From NCBI GenBank assembly GCA_947593275.1, contig CANQDN010000022.1, positions 1 to 12,718 of the forward strand: a stretch of 12,718 nt of DNA, given 5' to 3'. Below, one piece after another: positions 6,454-12,650 of this stretch. This stretch comes from an uncultured Bacilli bacterium (GTDB taxonomy: Bacteria > Bacillota_I > Bacilli_A > RF39 > UBA660). How positions within the stretch are numbered: position 1 is the first letter of the stretch; every line of letters starts with the position of its first letter. The notes under the pieces were generated by a model that searched no databases, was not told the origin of the DNA, and was given only the letters and a program-made list of their open reading frames with translations. The position numbers and the translations under genes were made by a program.

Positions 6454-6462
6454 TGCTATAAT
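6454..6462 (+). promoter_or_regulatory. Extended -10 promoter of the Zn-PLC-like gene
   Basis: TGC plus a perfect TATAAT (6454-6462) lies 21 bases before the start codon at 6484. The -35 position (6434-6439, TCGCAT) is a partial match at 17 bases. Confidence 0.65.
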
Positions 6463-6483
6463 AGGGGAACGAGGTGGAATTTT

Positions 6484-7437
6484 ATGCCTGCAGCTTATAC
6501 GCATCATGTATTTGCTAAAGATGTTTTTAAAGTTATAGATTTAAGTGTTAGAGAGAAAATAGAAGATTCGCAAGATATATTTTATATGTTTACGCATAGT
6601 TTTGATATGTTATTTTTTAGTAGAGATAAATTAGGAGTTATTGCTCATAAACATAGTAGTAATTTGTATTTTACGAATATTATTAAATATATTAGAGAAA
6701 ATAATTTACAAAATAATGGGGAAGCTTTGGCATATCTTTATGGATCTATTTGTCATTATGTTTTAGATTCAACAGTTCATCCTTATATTTATTATAAAAC
6801 AGGAAAGTATAATAGAAAGAAAAAGAAAACGTATAAATATAAGGGAATGCATAATTATTTTGAATATATGATAGATGCCGATATGTATCAGGAAAGAAAT
6901 AGGAAATCGATAAAAAGAGCTAAGTTAAGTAAAGAAATATTTCCTAATGTAAATATGAGTATAGAGCTTAAAAAGATGATTGATTATGTATATATGAATA
7001 CTTTTTGTGCAATTAATGCGAGTGGCGCGGTAAATAAAGGGTATCAGAATTATCGGTTTTTGATGCGGCACGCTATGGAGTCTCACTATGGTATTAAAGC
7101 TTTGGGGTATAAGATTATAGATAAGACTAATTTAATTAAAAGTGTTAAGTTGACATCTATTTGTTATTATATTAAGAAAATTGATAAGAAAGTGCTTAAT
7201 TTAGAGCATAATAAATGGTATTATCCGGTGGATAGAAAAGTAAATTATCATTATTCTTTTTATGATTTATATGATTTAAGTATAGAAAGAGCGAGAAATT
7301 TAATTAATTTGATTGATAAGGCTTTAAATAGTGATGAAAAGGAAGTAGTGAAGGTTTTAAAAGAGATTGGTAACTTAAGTTATTATACGGGTAAAAGGGC
7401 TGATAAAGAGTATAAAAAAGAAGAATATGAGTATTAG
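6484..7437 (+). CDS. Zinc-dependent phospholipase C family protein
   Basis: This 317-residue protein starts at an ATG preceded by GAGGTGG (6471-6477, spacing 6); a longer frame opening upstream would run through the -10 box and is rejected. The sequence MPAAYTHHVFAKDVF is the usual opening of bacterial zinc-dependent phospholipase C family members. Candidate metal ligands are H7/H8, H55/H57, the block GSICHYVLDSTVHP (H91, D95, H99) and H123/E127/D131. No signal peptide is visible, unlike the secreted clostridial toxins, so it is more likely a housekeeping or intracellular hydrolase. Basic residues are common (NRKKKKTYKYK, 110-120). Substrate and role are unknown. Its stop codon overlaps that of the convergent cwlD-like gene by four bases. 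Confidence 0.82.
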   Translation: MPAAYTHHVFAKDVFKVIDLSVREKIEDSQDIFYMFTHSFDMLFFSRDKLGVIAHKHSSNLYFTNIIKYIRENNLQNNGEALAYLYGSICHYVLDSTVHPYIYYKTGKYNRKKKKTYKYKGMHNYFEYMIDADMYQERNRKSIKRAKLSKEIFPNVNMSIELKKMIDYVYMNTFCAINASGAVNKGYQNYRFLMRHAMESHYGIKALGYKIIDKTNLIKSVKLTSICYYIKKIDKKVLNLEHNKWYYPVDRKVNYHYSFYDLYDLSIERARNLINLIDKALNSDEKEVVKVLKEIGNLSYYTGKRADKEYKKEEYEY

Positions 7438-8084
7438 TAATAATTTATTATAGCGTCTTTAATAAGAGAGGCTATTTTTTGTTGGTAAGATGGGGTATTT
7501 AGTTTGAGTTTTTCTTGTTCATTGGATAAAAAGCCACATTCTATTAAAACACCGGGGATAGTTAATTTATCGTACATATAGGTTTTAGAGGGGATTTTTT
7601 TAATTTCACGATTATTGTTTAAAGCTTTATTTAGAGTTTCTTGGATTACTTCGGCTATTTTTTGGTTGGAGGGGCTATTATAGAAAACTTGAGGGCCATA
7701 GTAAGATGAGTTAGTTAAATAGTTTAAATGGATGGAAAGATACATATTAGCTTTGCTTTCGTTTATGAGTTTAATTCTGTTATCAAAGTCACTTTTTTTG
7801 CGATAGGTGGCTTTGGGGGAACTTAAGTCATAGTCACTATCACGAGTTAGAATAACGGAGGCACCGGCTTCAGTTAAGAATAATTCTAAGTATTTACTAA
7901 TGGCGAGATTGATATCTTTTTCATAAATATCATTGCTAGTTGTTCCTGGGTCTTTGCCACCATGACCGGGATCTATTACGATTAGTTTGCCACTTAAAGG
8001 AAGAAGAGCATTTACTTCTTTGTTTATAAAAAGAGCACTAATAAGAAGAAAGATGATAGGAATTATTTTTATATACTTTTTCAT
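7434..8084 (-). CDS. cwlD: N-acetylmuramoyl-L-alanine amidase, CwlD type
   Basis: This 216-residue Amidase_3 protein has an N-terminal membrane/signal segment (about 5-26). The zinc ligands and catalytic acid are all present: H41 in IDPGHGG, E55 in YEKD, H119 in SIHLN and E182 in IECGFLSN. The leader-proximal LPLSGKLIVIDPGHGG, the central RIKLINES and the C-terminal IPGVLIECGFLSNEQE agree well with CwlD, the sporulation amidase that, with PdaA, makes muramic-delta-lactam in spore cortex. The length suits a single-domain CwlD. The start codon is unusual in having no recognisable Shine-Dalgarno sequence. It is only 20 bases from the T tract of the upstream terminator, and a TATATT ends five bases before the ATG, so a leaderless mRNA is possible. 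Other Amidase_3 proteins remain an alternative. Confidence 0.85.
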   Translation of the reverse strand: MKKYIKIIPIIFLLISALFINKEVNALLPLSGKLIVIDPGHGGKDPGTTSNDIYEKDINLAISKYLELFLTEAGASVILTRDSDYDLSSPKATYRKKSDFDNRIKLINESKANMYLSIHLNYLTNSSYYGPQVFYNSPSNQKIAEVIQETLNKALNNNREIKKIPSKTYMYDKLTIPGVLIECGFLSNEQEKLKLNTPSYQQKIASLIKDAIINYY

Positions 8085-8104
8085 GGTAAAATATATGAAG
8101 AATT

Positions 8105-8134
8105 AAAAAAATAATGCTTTATTTAGCACTATTT
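8105..8134 (-). terminator. Rho-independent terminator of the two-pass membrane protein gene
   Basis: On the minus strand AAATAGTGC (8134-8126), an 8-base loop and GCATTATTT (8117-8109), with one G-U pair, lead into a run of T to 8105. The stop codon of the gene (8121-8119) sits in the loop, so the terminator overlaps the coding end. Confidence 0.75.
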
Positions 8135-9120
8135 TTAAATTCTTTAATAGTTTTTTTGGCTTGTTTATTATTTTCTTTAGTAAAACCTATTAGGATATCA
8201 TCATTTTTTCCGGTGATTATTTCAATTATTTCATTTATTATTTCTTCTTTATTAGAAATATTTTTACCTATTTTAGCAATAGTTTTAGTTTTACCATTTA
8301 TAAGCATTATGTTAATAGAAATGGTGTTTTTTTTAACTTCATATTCATAAAGCCAGATAATATCACTATAGTTTATTATGTCGATATCTTTTGTAAAACT
8401 TATTAGATAATTATCACAGAAAGTAATTCTTGCTTTATCAAAGTTAAAGGCTTTAGTGTTGGCTAGGTTTTGTTCGATGTTTTTTTGATCGTCTAAAGAG
8501 ATCTTTTGGAATGATTTTTTGATTTTGATTTTTTTAGTTAAGAAGATAGTTAAGAAAATTATGGTTAATATAAAAGATATAGAACTAGTTGCGATAACAA
8601 GTAATGCTGGCTTTTGTTTAGTTTTGCTTGTGTTTAGATAGACATCACCAAAAAAGCTTGTAAATTCATCATCTTTTATCGGATCATTGGGGTTTATTTC
8701 TTCATTATAGGTTTCTATGGCTAAAGCTTTTACTTCTTCGGGTATTTTTTCAGATACACCACTTATCGTTTTGGGGTGATCTTTTATTTGGTCATTATTT
8801 AATTTTTTATAAAGAGGGTCATTTAGGTAGGCAATATAATAATAATCACCATCATTAATTATATAAAAAGCATAGTCTTCATCAGAGTATTTAGCAAAAC
8901 TTTTGGGGATATCATTAACTTTTAAATAGGCAGTAATATTTGGGGTATTTCTTTTAAATTCAATGATATCATTTAAGTAAGTTTTTTCTTTTGATGAGAT
9001 ATTTTTAAACACTAAAAAAATTGAAGAACTAATTGCTATTAAAAGAAAAATAAGACCTAATATTAGATAGTGATTTATTTTTTTTATTCTATTATGGATG
9101 GTTGGATTTATTTTAGTCAT
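8119..9120 (-). CDS. Two-pass membrane protein, unknown function
   Basis: This 333-residue protein starts at an ATG at 9120 with AAAAAGGG (9136-9129, spacing 8); a GTG nine bases upstream overlaps that site. It has membrane helix 1 at about 17-38, an external domain at about 39-170 rich in Asp/Tyr (SDEDYAFYIINDGDYYYIAY, 79-98), helix 2 at about 171-195 and a basic stretch KKIKIKKS. A cytoplasmic domain (about 205-315) contains YLISFTKDIDIINYSDIIWLYEYE in two consecutive stretches (238-261), then alternating strands ending in a helix. The last part looks like a PH-like strand-rich fold seen in uncharacterised membrane proteins of Bacillota. I do not recognise a named family. It has its own promoter and terminator and shares an intergenic region with the XRE gene, which may regulate it. 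Confidence 0.8.
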   Translation of the reverse strand: MTKINPTIHNRIKKINHYLILGLIFLLIAISSSIFLVFKNISSKEKTYLNDIIEFKRNTPNITAYLKVNDIPKSFAKYSDEDYAFYIINDGDYYYIAYLNDPLYKKLNNDQIKDHPKTISGVSEKIPEEVKALAIETYNEEINPNDPIKDDEFTSFFGDVYLNTSKTKQKPALLVIATSSISFILTIIFLTIFLTKKIKIKKSFQKISLDDQKNIEQNLANTKAFNFDKARITFCDNYLISFTKDIDIINYSDIIWLYEYEVKKNTISINIMLINGKTKTIAKIGKNISNKEEIINEIIEIITGKNDDILIGFTKENNKQAKKTIKEFKNSAK

Positions 9121-9145
9121 TTGTTTCACCCTTTTTAGTAATTTT

Positions 9146-9154
9146 ATTATAACA
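9146..9154 (-). promoter_or_regulatory. Extended -10 promoter of the two-pass membrane protein gene
   Basis: On the minus strand TGT plus a perfect TATAAT (9154-9146) ends 25 bases before the start codon. No good -35 is visible at the right spacing (ATTCAA at 17). Confidence 0.55.
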
Positions 9155-9181
9155 CATAATTAATATAATTGAATTACTTTT

Positions 9182-9209
9182 TTGAAATATTTTTTTTGAC
9201 TGATATAAT
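9182..9209 (+). promoter_or_regulatory. Promoter of the XRE regulator gene
   Basis: TTGAAA (9182-9187) and TATAAT (9204-9209) are 16 bases apart, with TGA before the -10. A second candidate, TTGTTT (9216-9221) with TAAAAT (9239-9244, spacer 17, TGT extension), lies closer to the gene. Either leaves a long leader (about 55-90 bases), unlike most genes here. The leader contains ATTGGTAA at 9275-9282. Confidence 0.5.
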
Positions 9210-9304
9210 TGGGGATTGTTTCTATTAGAAAAATATGTTAAAATTATATAGGATATAAATGTATTATATATGGCATTGGTAATATTGGAGAAAGGATATT
9301 TAAA

Positions 9305-9565
9305 ATGTTATATATAAAAGAAACAAGAGGCGATATTTTTAAAATAATTGGAGCAAATGTGAGATATTATCGGGGACTTTATAATATTAATCATCCGGAT
9401 AAACGGATATCTCAGGTTAAACTTGCTCAGATGTGTAATGTTTCAACGGGGCTTATTGGTTCGTTAGAGACTGGTAAAGTATTGGGAATAAGTATTCCTG
9501 TATTATATAATATTTCTCAAATACTTGGAGTTAGCATTGAAAAATTTTTTGAAGATAGACGCTAA
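9305..9565 (+). CDS. Small XRE-family helix-turn-helix regulator
   Basis: This 86-residue protein starts at an ATG with AGAAAGGA at 9289-9296 (spacing 8). It is a single HTH_3 domain: IGANVRYYRG (15-24), then KRISQVKLAQMCNVSTGLIG (33-52) as the helix-turn-helix, SLETGKVLGISIPVLYNISQ, and the typical ending LGVSIEKFFEDRR. There is no sensor or peptidase domain, so it would act as a plain DNA-binding protein, probably a dimer. It faces away from the two-pass membrane protein gene across a 184-base gap and could control itself and that gene. It ends in a terminator shared with the divIC-like operon. Confidence 0.9.
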   Translation: MLYIKETRGDIFKIIGANVRYYRGLYNINHPDKRISQVKLAQMCNVSTGLIGSLETGKVLGISIPVLYNISQILGVSIEKFFEDRR

Positions 9566-9570
9566 TTTAA

Positions 9571-9601
9571 AAAAACAGATCATTTAGTTGAATCTGTTTT
9601 T
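9571..9601. terminator. Bidirectional terminator between the XRE gene and the divIC-like operon
   Basis: Stem AAAAACAGAT/ATCTGTTTTT (9571-9580, 9592-9601) with an 11-base loop ends in T runs on both strands. The TGA stop of the divIC-like gene (9582-9580) overlaps the stem end. Confidence 0.8.
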
Positions 9602-9882
9602 CTTATGATTATTTCATTTGGTTTTGTGTATAAGAATTTTTCTTTAGCGTAACGCTCTACATATTCCGGATTCTTGAGCTTTTCTACTTCTGCTTTAAGG
9701 GATTTTTCCGTATTTAATAAATCTTCGTAGTCGGTTTCTAAAAGAGCTATTTCTTTAGTGTTAGACATTATTTTTAACCAGTCAGGGAAGATGTTTATAC
9801 ACATAAAGGTAATTATAAAGACAAAAATAAGAACAAATAATGTGAGACGTCTTTTTTCTTTTTTGGTAACTTTTCTTTTAAT
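9580..9882 (-). CDS. divIC: DivIC/FtsB-like septum formation initiator, probable ATT start
   Basis: The protein is 100 residues if it starts at ATT (9882-9880). The layout is that of DivIC/FtsB: a basic N-terminus (KRKVTKKEKRR), one membrane helix (about 13-32), a coiled coil (about 42-70) and the conserved C-terminal part LKNPEYVERYAKEKFLYTKP (69-88). Such proteins stabilise the FtsL-DivIB division complex. The gene lies directly after yabP-yabQ, the Bacillus order. There is no ATG or GTG near the right place. A good GAGG (9894-9891) lies eight bases before the ATT and on the yabQ stop codon, while the only other option, a TTG at 9933, lies inside yabQ with no ribosome site. ATT starts are rare and best known in infC. 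It ends with TGA. Family assignment is firm; the start is inferred. Confidence 0.9.
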   Translation of the reverse strand: MKRKVTKKEKRRLTLFVLIFVFIITFMCINIFPDWLKIMSNTKEIALLETDYEDLLNTEKSLKAEVEKLKNPEYVERYAKEKFLYTKPNEIIIRKTDSTK

Positions 9883-9886
9883 AAGA

Positions 9887-10225
9887 TCACCCTCTATTTT
9901 TTTTAATATAGCACTTCTTTTTAAATTTAGCAAGTAAATCTTGGACTTTTTTGGCTTTAATTAGTTTATTTGACATTTGGTAGGCATTTATAAAGCCTAT
10001 AATCATTAGAAGAAAGAAATAAAGGTGAAAGTTACCATTATTAATTTTAAATAAAATTAAAAGATAAATAAGAACAATATTGTAGATAAAAAGCATGGTG
10101 GTAATACTACGGTAGATTATTTTTTCTTTGGTGGTTATTTGATAGTTAACTTTGTTTAGATAATAAAAAATAAAACCATATATATAAGAAAATATTAAGA
10201 CTATAATTTGAATTTTAACAGACAT
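9887..10225 (-). CDS. yabQ: YabQ-like spore cortex biosynthesis protein
   Basis: This 112-residue, very hydrophobic protein has membrane helices at about 5-22, 38-60 and 65-85 and a basic C-terminal tail (KAKKVQDLLAKFKKKCYIKK). Sequence similarity alone is weak, but length, topology and position between a yabP-type gene and a divIC-type gene match YabQ, a membrane protein needed for cortex formation in Bacillus. It is shorter than Bacillus YabQ and closer to clostridial forms. The ATG overlaps the last base of the yabP stop (TAATG), with no clear ribosome site of its own, so translation is likely coupled. It ends with TGA, which carries the ribosome site of the next gene. Confidence 0.8.
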   Translation of the reverse strand: MSVKIQIIVLIFSYIYGFIFYYLNKVNYQITTKEKIIYRSITTMLFIYNIVLIYLLILFKINNGNFHLYFFLLMIIGFINAYQMSNKLIKAKKVQDLLAKFKKKCYIKKNRG

Positions 10226-10515
10226 TATTTAAATAATTTAGATAGTAAGCTTTCTTCTTTAGGTTTATCATTATTATCAAGATAAGAAAAACTATTTATT
10301 TTACCTTTTATTTTAACATTGCCATCATGGGTGTCTAGACGCATTATTTCAAGATTAGAGCCTTTTATTAAGATAAGACCCATAATGCTTTCTAATAAGA
10401 ATTCTTCACTATCAAAGCTGGTGATTTTTTTAATGCCTGTTAGAGCAATTTCTCTTCGATCTACTAATTTTAATTCATGAGTTTTGTATACTGCGACATC
10501 TTCAGTTTTATCCAT
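10225..10515 (-). CDS. yabP: YabP-like sporulation protein
   Basis: This 96-residue protein starts at an ATG at 10515 with AAAGGAG (10530-10524, spacing 8). A longer frame opening at 10581 overlaps the end of the radical SAM gene and was rejected. The pattern HELKLVDRREIALTGIKKI (13-31), SFDSEEFLLESIMGLILIKG (33-52), LEIMRLDTHDGNVKIKGKI (55-73) and NSFSYLD is the YabP/YqfC family fold, a small strand-rich protein. YabP and YabQ act in the mother cell in cortex assembly. The neighbouring yabQ and divIC genes favour YabP over the paralogue YqfC, which pairs with yqfD. The upstream gene ends 41 bases before this start. Confidence 0.92.
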   Translation of the reverse strand: MDKTEDVAVYKTHELKLVDRREIALTGIKKITSFDSEEFLLESIMGLILIKGSNLEIMRLDTHDGNVKIKGKINSFSYLDNNDKPKEESLLSKLFK

Positions 10516-10556
10516 TTTAAAATCTCCTTTATATATTTTATGAGATAAATAGAAAT

Positions 10557-11540
10557 TTAGACCTGATGTTCTTTTTTCCAAATTATAAATTCTTGATGTT
10601 CTTCTTTAGTTTCGATTTCTTGGTGATAAAAGTGTTTGGTGAATTCGCCACAGGAACTACCTACTTCTTTACCGGGAGGACTATATCTTTTGATGTGTAA
10701 ATTGGGAATAGTATTGGTTATTTTTTCAACCCAGGTATCTTCGTTTTCGCTTGCTTTTAGGTTAGATGTAGGATTAAACTTGATGAATTTAAGAGGGACA
10801 GGGTATTTAGTTAAGAGATTACATAATTTGTTTAGGCATTCTTCAGTATCATTGACATCTTTAATTAGAGTGTAGTGGATTTCAATGGGGTCAGTGGTGG
10901 AATGGAGTTTAGAGTATTTTTCCATGATAGTTTTATTATTTAAGAGACAGTTTTTATAGGTTATTAGGTAATTTAGGGCTTGTTCATTGGTGATAGTACT
11001 GCTAGGAATTAGGATATTTCTTAATTTATCGATGGGGTTATGCATGGAGTAGTGGATTTTTAGGGGGATATTATGGGTGGTTACTAAATCAAGTAAATCT
11101 AAAATTTTATTGTTGGGCATCATAGTAGAAATAGCATAGCCAATATTTTCGTAGTGGAGTTTCTTTTTTATTAAAGATTCATTTTTGGTTAGTTCTTCAA
11201 TTAGTTTTAAGTTTAATAAAGGTTCACCAACACCCATGAAAGATATGAGCAGATTTTTTTTGGTCGTTATTCGTTTTTTATTATGGGTTAGAGTTTTAAA
11301 TAGACAGGTAATGAAGTCATCATATTTGATGGGTAACATTTGTTTTTGAATTTTTTTATTAGTTAGATGGCACATAAGGCAACCTAAAGTGCAGAAGTGA
11401 TGGGTAGGAACACAGATCACATCTTTGTTTTCTTTATTAAATAATAAAGACATTTCAATTATTTCATTATTTTCATTTTTAAAGACAGATTTTAAAGTAT
11501 TATCATTAAAATCTTTAAAAGTACCAATTTTTTTAATCAT
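10557..11540 (-). CDS. RlmN/Cfr-like radical SAM protein without the N-terminal accessory domain
   Basis: This 327-residue protein starts at an ATG preceded by GAGG six bases upstream. The radical SAM cluster motif is CTLGCLMC (C50, C54, C57). RlmN/Cfr hallmarks follow in order: FMGVGEPLLN (101-110), AISTMMPNNKI (136-146), HYSMHNPIDKLRNILIPS (163-180), YTLIKDVND (223-231), FIKFNP (252-257) and SSCGEF (295-300). C297 in the last corresponds to the methyl-carrying Cys of RlmN (ACGQL). RlmN methylates A2503 of 23S rRNA and A37 of some tRNAs, Cfr the C8 of A2503. Here only about 45 residues precede the cluster, so the helical accessory domain (roughly 90 residues in RlmN) is missing. Substrate specificity is therefore uncertain. 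It heads the yabP-yabQ-divIC operon. Confidence 0.85.
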   Translation of the reverse strand: MIKKIGTFKDFNDNTLKSVFKNENNEIIEMSLLFNKENKDVICVPTHHFCTLGCLMCHLTNKKIQKQMLPIKYDDFITCLFKTLTHNKKRITTKKNLLISFMGVGEPLLNLKLIEELTKNESLIKKKLHYENIGYAISTMMPNNKILDLLDLVTTHNIPLKIHYSMHNPIDKLRNILIPSSTITNEQALNYLITYKNCLLNNKTIMEKYSKLHSTTDPIEIHYTLIKDVNDTEECLNKLCNLLTKYPVPLKFIKFNPTSNLKASENEDTWVEKITNTIPNLHIKRYSPPGKEVGSSCGEFTKHFYHQEIETKEEHQEFIIWKKEHQV

Positions 11541-11562
11541 ATTTATCCTCGTTTCTAGTATA

Positions 11563-11592
11563 ATTATAAAATAAAAGATACTTGAATGGCAA
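11563..11592 (-). promoter_or_regulatory. Promoter of the radical SAM-yabPQ-divIC operon
   Basis: On the minus strand TTGCCA (11592-11587) and TATAAT (11568-11563) are separated by 18 bases. The -10 ends 22 bases before the start codon. The 113-base gap to the lysR stop has no strong terminator, so read-through from lysR is possible. Confidence 0.65.
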
Positions 11593-11653
11593 ATATCTAT
11601 TTTTTATGGATAATATGTTTAAGAGTTATTGGTATAAATTAAAATTATAGTTA

Positions 11654-12565
11654 TTATAAATCTAAGTTATAATTTAGAAAGTCTTCAATGAATTTTTTAG
11701 GGGCAGTAGTTAGAGTGTTTTTATCATAAACTATATTAATAGTAGTTGTAGGTAGTTTTTCTTTAATATTTATTAGTTCTAATTCACCATTTTTAAGTTC
11801 ATCTTCGACTAAATTTTGGATTAAATAACCGATACCTAAATCTTTTTTGACGGCTGATAAAATCATTTCACTAGTATGAATGTTGATAACATTGTCGATA
11901 CTAACATGATTTTTAGTAAATGTTTCATCAAGAGCGATTCGATTGGCAGTTCCAGGGATAGGTAAGATTAGGGGTTTATCCTTTAAATCTTTTAATTCTT
12001 TAATATCTTGATAATTTATTTTGCTATTTTTTTTAACAACAAAAGAGTTATTTACTTCGGTTAGTTTAGTTACTTGAAGATTTTTATCTAGTTTAACATC
12101 AATGGGGGAAGAGTCGATTACAAAGTCTACTTTATGAGATTCTAATAAATTAATTAATTTTGAGGTACCACCAGTTGTGATTGTTATTTCTATTTTAGGA
12201 TATTTTTGATGGAAAGCGATAATTTTATCAAATAAGAAGAAAGATCCAATGTTAGAGGGCATGCCGACGCTTAATTTACCCCGATTTAAAGATTCGGTTT
12301 CGAGCATAGTTCTTTCAGCGATTATAAGATTATTATAAGATTTTTCAACAAAATAGAGGAGTTCTTTTCCTTTTTCAGTTAGTTCGACACCATTTAGGGT
12401 ACGATAAAATAACTGGACTTGTAAGTCTTCTTCGAGTTTTTTGATAGCTTTACTAATGGCGGGTTGGGAACTATAAGTAGATTTAGCAGCGATGGACATA
12501 CTACCATATTTAGCAACATCATAAAATGTTTTATATAGATTTAAGTTTATATTACTTTTATACAT
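11654..12565 (-). CDS. LysR-family transcriptional regulator
   Basis: This 303-residue protein starts at an ATG with AAAGGA at 12580-12575. The N-terminal winged helix-turn-helix (about 7-66) includes SMSIAAKSTYSSQPAISKAI (22-41) as the recognition unit and LEEDLQVQLFYR (44-55). A linker helix follows (about 67-92), then a two-lobed effector-binding domain (about 96-300) with SVGMPSNIG (99-107), FVIDSSP and the typical GIGYLI. Family length is complete. The effector and targets cannot be read from the sequence. No divergent gene lies within the window; its own -10 region carries a T-N11-A dyad, consistent with autoregulation. It runs in the same direction as the downstream operon. Confidence 0.93.
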   Translation of the reverse strand: MYKSNINLNLYKTFYDVAKYGSMSIAAKSTYSSQPAISKAIKKLEEDLQVQLFYRTLNGVELTEKGKELLYFVEKSYNNLIIAERTMLETESLNRGKLSVGMPSNIGSFFLFDKIIAFHQKYPKIEITITTGGTSKLINLLESHKVDFVIDSSPIDVKLDKNLQVTKLTEVNNSFVVKKNSKINYQDIKELKDLKDKPLILPIPGTANRIALDETFTKNHVSIDNVINIHTSEMILSAVKKDLGIGYLIQNLVEDELKNGELELINIKEKLPTTTINIVYDKNTLTTAPKKFIEDFLNYNLDL

Positions 12566-12579
12566 AAAAACACTTCCTT

Positions 12580-12615
12580 TATGTAAAACATACTATAGAA
12601 AACATTTTTAGTCAA
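12580..12615 (-). promoter_or_regulatory. lysR promoter with overlapping LysR-type box
   Basis: On the minus strand TTGACT (12615-12610) and TATGTT (12592-12587) are 17 bases apart. The dyad TATGT-TTT-ACATA (12592-12580) has the T-N11-A form of LysR binding sites and covers the -10 box, a position suited to autorepression. The -10 is a moderate match, so the promoter is provisional. Confidence 0.55.
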
Positions 12616-12618
12616 GAA

Positions 12619-12643
12619 AAAAACTTGTGTTTAACAAGTTTTT
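12619..12643. terminator. Bidirectional terminator hairpin upstream of lysR
   Basis: Stem AAAAACTTGT/ACAAGTTTTT (12619-12628, 12634-12643) with loop GTTTA has T tracts on both strands, longer on the minus strand (to 12617). It probably ends a transcript entering from the right. It abuts the lysR -35 box. Confidence 0.7.
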
Positions 12644-12650
12644 GTGATTT

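Noticed and set aside
9580..9889. TGA read as tryptophan (Mycoplasma code)
   Set aside because: All Trp codons in the window are TGG, the tRNA-Trp has anticodon CCA, and two TGA stops occur exactly at family-expected ends, one next to a terminator.
10535..10542. Sigma-E-like -10 box (CATAAAAT, minus strand) in front of yabP
   Set aside because: It matches well as a string, but the transcript would start within the ribosome binding site and the -35 side is poor.
10516..10581. Longer YabP starting inside the radical SAM gene
   Set aside because: The extra 22 residues overlap the upstream gene and do not fit the family; AAAGGAG sits correctly for the ATG at 10515.
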